From positions 2,920,001 through 2,984,000 of the forward strand of contig NC_091006.1 in assembly GCF_041146395.1 (NCBI RefSeq): a DNA stretch of 64,000 nt, read 5' to 3'. The position numbers and the translations under genes are program-made. Positions 1-64,000 of this stretch are shown one piece after another. The notes beneath the pieces are model-generated. The model saw only the letters and a program-made list of their open reading frames with translations. It searched no databases and had not been told where the DNA came from. Within the stretch, counting starts at the first letter, position 1; every line of letters begins with the position of its first letter. Source of the DNA: Eulemur rufifrons. Lineage: Eukaryota; Chordata; Mammalia; Primates; Lemuridae.

Positions 1-5066
<5,066 letters not shown>

Positions 5067-6250
5067 GGTGCTGCTTATTTGTGAGCCGGCCTGCTTGAAG
5101 TGTCCTAATGGATGACAGGTGACTCCATTTTCTTGAAACCTTGGAACTTTGTGCCTATAAATTGTTTCTTACTTCCAGTGTATTATGGAGCTCTCTTATT
5201 TTATTCTTTTAACCTTACAATATGCCACAAGTATAAAGTTTATAAAGTATAAATGATCTTGTTACCCAAACAAAAAAATTTCACAAGGGTTCCCACTGCC
5301 GTATTGCGTTTGTTTGTTTGTTTGTTTGTTTGTTTTGAGACAGTCTCACTCTGTTGCCCTGGCTAGAGTGCAGTGGCATCATCATAGCTCGCTGCAATCT
5401 CACACTCTTGGGCCCAAGCAATCCTCCTGCCTCAGCCTCCTGAGTAGAGTAGCTGGAACTACACACGCACTCCACCACACCTGGCTAATTTTTCTATTTT
5501 TAGTAGAGACAGGGTCTCGCTCTTGCTCAGGCTAGTATCGAACTGCTGAGCTCAAGCACTCCTCCCGAGGCCTTGGCTTCCCAGAGTGCTAGGGTTATAG
5601 GCATGAACGCCTGGCCTGCTATATTGTTTTATTATTTCAAAAGTTTAAATAAGATGTTCTACTACCATTGTTCTAACTGTTCTAAATGTCTTAGCACTTT
5701 CCCTGAGGTGCTTTGGAGATTGATCCATGAATTTCTATTTCTGTTTTCTATTGGAATTGATTCAAGGGTGTCTGATTAGGTAGTGAGCAGTAGACTGAAA
5801 CAACCTTCGAGTAAGAGTGTCTTGTTTTCTTGCTATGTCTTTTGCTTAATGATTAAGATACAATTCTTTTTAAAATCAAATGCCATTACTTATTATCCCA
5901 AATGAAATTTATTTTAGTTAATATTTTAAAGAAATAATGAAGCCATAACAGAAGCCATCATTATTTCTACTCCAGAGTGTTAATGAATGAAAAGAGATGA
6001 GAGGTAATTGTAATGTTTATTTAGTGACGTTTATTTTCAGTATGTTTAATATGAGTAATTTTTTACCTCCTTGAAAGATGAATAATGTTTATTGAATAAG
6101 GGTGGGAAATGATAGTTAGATACTAATTCTGTTTCAAGATCTTTGACTATATTATGCATTGTACAATAGATTTCATTTTCATGAAGTACCTTAGTTTTCA
6201 TGTCTACAGAATAAAGGTAATGATAAATAAAGTTTATGTGTATTATTTAA
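5067..6250 (+). other. NUDT19: Probable NUDT19 3' untranslated region
   Basis: After the stop codon the sequence is AT-rich and mostly unique, apart from an Alu at 5307-5616. I see no AATAAA until a pair at 6210-6215 and 6226-6231, followed by a GT-rich stretch. A 3' end near 6250 is therefore plausible, giving a UTR of about 1.2 kb. A shorter UTR using a variant signal cannot be excluded. Confidence 0.45.
5307..5616 (-). mobile_element. Alu in the probable NUDT19 3' UTR
   Basis: Its 3' tail has become a (GTTT)n run at 5307-5336 on the plus strand. The body carries 'tagctcgctgcaatctcac' and ends 'gaacgcctggcc'. If the long 3' UTR is used, this Alu is transcribed antisense within the mRNA. 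Confidence 0.87.
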
Positions 6251-6273
6251 CCCTGATTAGAGGAATATATTTG

Positions 6274-6470
6274 GAGCAGTGGTTCTCAACCCAGGCACTT
6301 TTGCCCTGAGGGGGCATTTGGCTGTGTCTGGAAACACTTTTGGTGGCCACAACTGAGGGGAGGATGCTACCACCGTCTAGTGGGGAGAGGCCAGGGAGGC
6401 AGTTAAGTCACCCGCGGTGCACAGGATGGCTGCCCCTCACAGACTTACCTGGCCAAGGGTGAGAAACCTC
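6274..6470. mobile_element. MER20-like hAT DNA transposon relic
   Basis: Starts 'gagcagtggttctcaaccc' and carries 'catttggctgtgtctgg', 'ccgtctagtggggagagg' and 'aagggtgagaaacc'. It is a second copy of the family found at 1465-1690. Confidence 0.7.
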
Positions 6471-7350
6471 CACCTAAGGTAAAATCTTTTTTTTTCCCTC
6501 TCCAGTAAATACTTCCAATATGTAAATTTTAGGAACCACAGATACTGTTATCATTGTATGTGGCTTTTGAACTTTTGGCCTTGGGCATAATGTTCTTTCA
6601 TTCTCACAGGCCAGGAGTGTCACTTACAGCTGGAAGGGGCCTCAGTGAACACCATGATTTTGCCAGTGAGAAAACGGAGAACGAGATTTATGTAGCCAGT
6701 TAGCGCCGCAGCCAAGAGTAGAACTTGAGCCCTAGTCCTGCGCCTTTTTCATGGGAGTTACTGTGGCTCAGGGGGTGATTTTAGGGGATGTTGTGATAAA
6801 GTAATATGACTGGTTTTTCTTCATAGAAAAGATACACTTGCTGTTTTTAATCTGAATGAACCCTTTCCTCCTAAGAATTCCTTTTGGGTCACTGTCACAT
6901 GACTTCCTACCTATGGTGAAAGGTGATACCTTGCCCCCCTAGCCCAAAATAATAGCGTTGACCTCATGAGCTGAAAACTGATGTTGTTTTAGAACCCAGC
7001 TTGCTAGTGCTCATGGCATTCATCACACAGTCTTTCTTACCTAATGTATTCAAGCTACCTGGGCCCCAGGTACAGAGGCAGAAGGCTGATTTCTTGACCC
7101 TTCCCATGACTGTCCATGCCGATATCTCCACTCCATGCCATCTGGTCCAGGGCACGGCCAGGACAATTTGTTTTCTATAATACCACACATTTCCTGAAAG
7201 TGCAGTTACAAACTCAGGAATGAGCATTAAGTCAGTATATATTTCCCTTGCCTCTCTTTTTTTGGTTGATTCTTTTGGATGACCTCCCTCAGCATCCAGA
7301 ATGGGGCTGGTATTGATATTTTAGACTACCATGTCTTGTCCACACAGTTT

Positions 7351-7653
7351 TTATTTTTCTTTTTTTGAGACAGGATCTCATTCTGTTGCCTAGGCTAGAC
7401 AGCAGTGGTGTCATCGTAGCTCACCGCAGCCTCGAACTTCTGGGCTCAAGTGATCCTCCTGCCTCAGCCTCCCAGGTAGCTGGGACTACGGGCATGTGCC
7501 ACCACTCCCAGCTAATTTTTTTTTTTGGTATTTTTGTAGAGATGGCATCTCATATGTTACTCAGGCTGGTCTCGAACTCCTGGCCACAAGCCATCCTCCC
7601 ACCTTGGCCTCCCAAAGGGCTAGGATTACAGGCGTGAGCCACTGTGCCTGGCC
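7351..7653 (-). mobile_element. AluJ-like element with target-site duplication
   Basis: T-rich start, 'gagacaggatctcattctg', ending 'ccactgtgcctggcc'. The direct repeat 'acacagtt' lies just before the element (from 7342) and just after it (from 7654). Confidence 0.9.
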
Positions 7654-7819
7654 ACACAGTTCTTTGTTAATAAAAGTAAAACAATTCATAGTGCCCTATA
7701 ATATGGGAGATGTAGTAAGGACTCAAATATAAGGGGACTCCCTCTCTTCTGAGGGATAATTTCTCGGGGAGAGGAAGCTCTCATACTTGGGCATAAGTAG
7801 TTATTAATATTTTATACTC

Positions 7820-8770
7820 GTTCCTCTCTCCTCAAGCCTCTTTATTTTTTCAACTTCCCTGCAACCTTTGACTCCTCTTTATTCCCCACTTAGCCACTAC
7901 TCTGTCTTCATTAGTGTCTTCTCCTCTAACCTTTAGATGTTAGAGTCCCTCAGTCCTTGTCCTCAGACCCACTTCTCTCCCTGGGAGCAGTAAGTAGCTT
8001 CCAGGTCATGTCCTTCAAGGAGGAAACTGCCTGCCGACCACTTCCTCTTTCCCTTCTCACTGGCTAGAGATGGTGACAACTGGAGCAGCTGCCTTGGGCC
8101 CAGGGACAGAAGCTGAGTGTTAAGGGACAGCTGCCTGCCAGCTCTGGACTGCTCACTTCTTGCCTTTACATGAAAGAAAATACACTTCTATTTTATGGAA
8201 ACTACTATATTTTTGGATCTCTTTGTTAAAACAGTTTCACTTGTTCCCTAATCTATTTTCCCTGGAGCATTTTGCCACAGCATGGTCTTCCTTATAGCCG
8301 ACGTGTACTACTTACTCAAACCCGAAATCTGAGTCATCTTTGATTCCTCCCTTTTCCCCATTCCCATATGCAGGAGACTAGCAAGTCCTGTTGATTCCGT
8401 TACCCACGTATATCTTGCATCCTATCTTGTTAACTCTGCACTGCTGTCACTGTGGCTAAGCCACAGTCCTCTCTTACCTTGGCCCTGTAACAGCCTTGGA
8501 ACTGGTCTCCATTCTCTTCCTTCCCCTTCCCATGCACCCTCCCACCGAGCTGGACAAGCGATGGAATGTAAGTCCTGCCCTGTCCCTGCCCTCATTAAAA
8601 CTCCTCAGTGCCTCTTCTTTGCACGTACAGTCTAAACTTACCATGGCCCGCATGGCCCTGCCTTTCTGATCTCGTCACGGCCCCCTCTCCATCTGCGTTC
8701 CCATCAGAAAGGTCTTTTGGTTCCTCAACTGTTCAAAGCTCTCTCTCGTCTCAGAACCTTTTGCAGTTAC
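7820..8770 (+). repeat. L2-like LINE relic (3' region)
   Basis: Contains decayed versions of phrases typical of L2 3' ends: 'caagtcctgttgattccg', 'ggaactggtctccattc', 'aaaactcctcagtgcctc', 'catggccctgcctttctg' and 'tctcagaaccttttgcag', in the right order. Heavily diverged. Confidence 0.55.
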
Positions 8771-10109
8771 TGTTGCTTTGAGACAAATCTGGAACTCTGA
8801 GCTATTTTTGTTCTTGGGTCTCTTTGTTACTACAGCCTAAGAAAACCAGGTATTAAAAATAGAGGATGACGTCCAATAGGGGCTATCTAAAAGAAAATTC
8901 CAGAACAAATGGAAACACATTATTTGGAGAAGAGAATGACGTTTTCTTGAGCTAAAAGAAAAATGTTGATCTTCAGATGACAAGGCCCTCGTGGTCAAAA
9001 AATTAACAAAAATTGTCTAATACCTGGATGACATTTTGAATGTCAAAGATAAAGAATGCCACAGATCTTCAGGAAGCGCAAAAATACAAAGGAACGAAAT
9101 CAGGCTTCTGGGTGTGTGTCGCGGAGCAGTGGGACGCACTGGAGGCATGTGTAGTATGTGGAGGGGAGGATGTGTGTGCTCAGGAACTGTCGGCCACATG
9201 TGAAAGCTACAGAAGTAATTCTCACTTGTACATGGGCTCTGAAGATTCCACATTCTCTGAAGAAATTCACTGATAGAAATTCTATAGATGACTGAGAGAC
9301 TAATCAAAAGCTTTTGCAGTAGTCGTGCATGGTAGAAGTCCTGATGGTGAGTTGTGGAAATGAATTAAATATAGGAAGGAAGTCTGAATAAAGATGGCTA
9401 AAAAGCACCACAAATGTTAAAAATAATTCAAATTTAAGCCTATTTTGAAAAATGGAAAAAAACACCTTTTTCATAAAATAATTTGGTTCAATAATCCCAG
9501 ATTATATTGTCAGAAACAGGAGTGGCTATGGGAAGAATGGGAAAGAACATGAGAGGGGGCAATCCATAGGTTTGTGACCACTGAGAAATAGCTGTTAAGG
9601 TGTTTTTAAATGCAAAAGTAGTTAGTAGAATTAAAAAGTAAGGTCACCTTTCAAATCAGTCAGAAACAAAAGCAGAACCCCTAATGCAAAAGGTGGAAAA
9701 CTATGGAAATAGCAACAGAACATAAAAAGCCAAATGCTTAGAATAAAATGACTGAAGTTAGTAATAGGTATCAATGTGACCATGTACAAAATGGGTTAAA
9801 TTTATTACAAGATAAAGGATCTCAGGTTAGGGGCAAAAATATATATATTAATGTAAGAACAGAACACTGTCCACTCAGGCTCCTTGCGGAACCAAGTGGC
9901 ATTCCCGTGATGGGAGAGACTTTGATTTCCTAACAGTGTCTGGTCACCCAGTCTGTGCCTGGAAGAGCCAGTCTGCTCACGGCAACTTTAGGAACAGCTT
10001 TCATCGCTAGCTGTGCCGTGATCTGGCCATGTTTGTGACGGGCTGGTGTTAAACCTTTCTGCGTTCCTGAATAAGCCTTACAGCCTATTTGGCCGTGGCT
10101 TAACTTTAA

Positions 10110-10275
10110 AAAAAAAAAAAATGTGTCCTGGTTTTACACAGTAGCATTTTATTTGGGATTTCAGCACCTGTAATGATAAGGGAAATTAGTCTGCAGTTCT
10201 TTGTGTTATCTTTGTCAGGTTTTAGTGCTGGGATTTAACTACCTCATAAAAATGCATTGGGAATCTTTTTATCTT
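10110..10275 (-). repeat. Possible L1 ORF2 fragment
   Basis: 'ttagtctgcagttctttgtg' and 'tgtcaggttttagtgctggg' resemble the antisense of L1 ORF2. Short and diverged. Confidence 0.4.
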
Positions 10276-10566
10276 ATGTTAGCTTCTCACTGGTGTCAGG
10301 GTTGGGGGAGCAGGTTACAGTAAAGACACTGATCCCTTTTAGCATCAGGGGGACTGGGGGGCAGCAGAATGGACTATTTATCCCAGTGATGTACAAATAT
10401 TTCCATTTTCGGTAAGCCACATTGTGAAAAAGTTTGGGAAACACCATACTATAGCATGGCATCTAGTCAAAGAAAAAAGTCTGTCCCCACACGAAGAACT
10501 GGGAGAAGGCTGTATTCTCCATCTTCTCTGGGGCTTGGGAACTGTCTCTGGCACCTCCCATTTAAG

Positions 10567-10650
10567 ATGAGGTCTCACTATGTTGCCCAGGCTGGGCTCA
10601 AGGGATCCTGCCATCTCAGTCTCTCAAGTAGCTGGAACTACAGGCATGGG
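10567..10650 (-). mobile_element. Alu fragment
   Basis: 'gaggtctcactatgttgccc', then an internally deleted body, ending 'gctggaactacaggcatggg'. About 85 bases remain. Confidence 0.7.
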
Positions 10651-11827
10651 CCCGTTTAAATCAGATCCTTTTGTTTCCCCCCCTTTTTGACAAGGTCTGG
10701 AGCCTTTAGATGAGTTGGCCCTGCCTGATACCTTGATGGAGGGTGAGGCCTCATTAGCCCAATTTCAGCAACAGGTGAACCGCATGCACTTTGCAGCTGT
10801 GTCTTCCTCCTGACTGGCAGGCACACATTTTCCCCCTCAGACCACCCTGCCTGTGGCTTTAAGCACATATTTGTGGGACCCTGTGAAATCAAGGTTGCTT
10901 TTAGAACTGGATGCTTATGTGAGCATGCGGTTCCCCAAATACTAAGTCCACAACTCCCAAACCCTTCCTAAACTGGTGCAATCTCTTGCCATCTTGTTGG
11001 TTTACTTACTAGCAAATGAACGCATTTTGATATGAGCTTAAGAAATTTTGTTTTTTCACAATTGAAACATAAAAGCTTTCAGCTGTAAACCCGTGTAGGC
11101 CCCGCACCTTTTTTCTTCTTTTTTTCTTCAGCTGTGGTCCCTTTAATTTTTAAGGAATATTATTTCACTTTCTTCTTGTCTGTTGCCTTATTCCTGTCTT
11201 GGAGAAAGACTCCTGAGCTATTCTAAGAGCCAACATCCCCTGCATGCTTCTTGAGGGTCCTTTGTTTCACACCCACGTGATGTCATCTAATTCTGGGAAC
11301 CACTTTGCAAGTCCCAATTTTTAGATGAGAAAACAGAGGCTTGGAAGTGTCCAAAGATCCCTGTACTAACTCAACACTAACTCAACAACAAACCACACGT
11401 CCGGGCGGAACCCCGCCCACGAGGCCGCTGTTGGCGACCTTTGGCGGTGACAAGGATGTTGGTGACAGAGACTTGGGAAGCCCTGGAGCGGAAGGCCAGC
11501 TGGGGAGAAAGCTGGACACTTTGCGGGAGTCGCAGGTCAGGTAGGAATGTCGCCCGGAGTCCACGCAGACGCGGGGGGCGGGGGCCGACCCGCGCTCCTC
11601 CTCACCACGAGGCTTCCGGCCCACAGCGGTCCAGGGCCGGAGGCCGGTCCGCAAGCCCCGAGGTCCCTCGGGACGGGTGAGGCGGGGCCGGGCGGGTCCC
11701 GGCCGTCGGAGGTCGTGCGTGCCAGGGGGAAGCGCGCGACGCCCTGGACCCCGCGGGGCCCGTGCCTCCCCGCCGCGGCGCGGCGCTGTGCGGGCCGGCG
11801 GTTGTCCCGGCCGGCCGTTGGGCGCCC

Positions 11828-11833
11828 CACGTG
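11828..11833. promoter_or_regulatory. E-box CACGTG in the TDRD12 CpG island
   Basis: A perfect palindromic CACGTG lies about 260 bases upstream of the ATG. MAX-family dimers, including MGA-MAX of the PRC1.6 repressor, bind this motif. Six bases alone are weak evidence. Confidence 0.35.
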
Positions 11834-12093
11834 GTCTCCGAACGCCTCGAGGCTGCGCGGGCGCGGGCGGGGCCGCGGTGCGGGAGGCCCGAGGTCCGGC
11901 GGGCGGGCGCCCGCAGCGGCCTCGAGCGAGAGGACCGGGCGCGTCGCCTCAGGCGTGGCGGGCCGGGCCTGCGGGCGGGGACTGGGGCCCGCGTGGCGAC
12001 CAGGGGCGCAGAGCCTGAGCCCCCGTGGCGGAAGACCGCGGCGCTGAGCGGTGCGGGGTCGGCCGGCTGTGCACGCCCCCCGGCGTCGCGAAG

Positions 12094-64000
<51,907 letters not shown>

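Larger units (their letters stand above)
6251..11380. other. NUDT19-TDRD12 intergenic region
   Basis: About 5 kb with no recognisable exon. It holds a MER20, an Alu, an L2-like stretch, a possible L1 ORF2 scrap and a short Alu fragment, listed separately. Positions 8860-9960 are A-rich and look like the sense strand of a decayed LINE or HAL1-type element, but I could not align it well. Open frames here (for example 9040-9273) resemble no protein I know. Confidence 0.6.

Noticed and set aside
9040..9273. A 77-codon open frame in the intergenic region
   Set aside because: It lies in A-rich sequence that looks like a decayed LINE, with an antisense open frame of similar length, and has no recognisable domain.

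Overview
This is mammalian nuclear DNA, almost certainly from a strepsirrhine primate and probably a lemur. It has interrupted genes with GT-AG introns, dimeric Alu elements in both orientations, and old L1, L2, MIR, HAL1, MER20, MER2 and Tigger1 relics. At least eight near full-length Alus (for example 1104-1441, 19829-20165, 44782-45110 and 60251-60586) share a middle block and a 'gagtgagtgc(c/t)gtggc' signature that I associate with lemur-type Alus rather than with human AluS/AluY. There are no operons, CRISPR arrays or prokaryotic genes. I recognise two protein-coding genes, both on the plus strand, in the same order as on human chromosome 19q13.11.

Positions 1-5066 hold the 3' part of NUDT19, a peroxisomal Nudix CoA diphosphatase: the end of exon 1, exon 2 and terminal exon 3, ending in a Ser-Arg-Leu peroxisomal signal. 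A probable 3' UTR with an Alu and two AATAAA signals runs to about 6250. Positions 6251-11380 are intergenic, with repeat relics and no recognisable gene.

A CpG island at about 11390-12560 carries the start of TDRD12 (ECAT8), a germline piRNA-pathway scaffold. I traced 23 consecutive coding exons from the ATG at 12094 to 63232. Together they give 949 complete codons plus two bases with no stop, all phases agree, and every intron begins GT and ends AG. The exons encode an N-terminal extended Tudor domain, a linker, a degenerate DEAD-box-like helicase core (motif II reads D-E-V-E and motif I lacks G-K-T), a CX8CX5CX3H zinc finger split across exons 21 and 22, and the start of a second extended Tudor domain. 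The remaining C-terminal exons lie beyond the window.

The introns hold most of the mobile DNA: a 5'-truncated Tigger1 with an Alu nested in it, a HAL1 element that received an RPL15 processed pseudogene and an Alu, a second HAL1 in the opposite orientation, a probable solo LTR, a short inverted-repeat element, a MER2, and two small tandem duplications. I found no undescribed biological system. The points most worth a second look are the decayed helicase motifs, the candidate germline-silencing sites around the TDRD12 CpG island, and the nested retrosequences.
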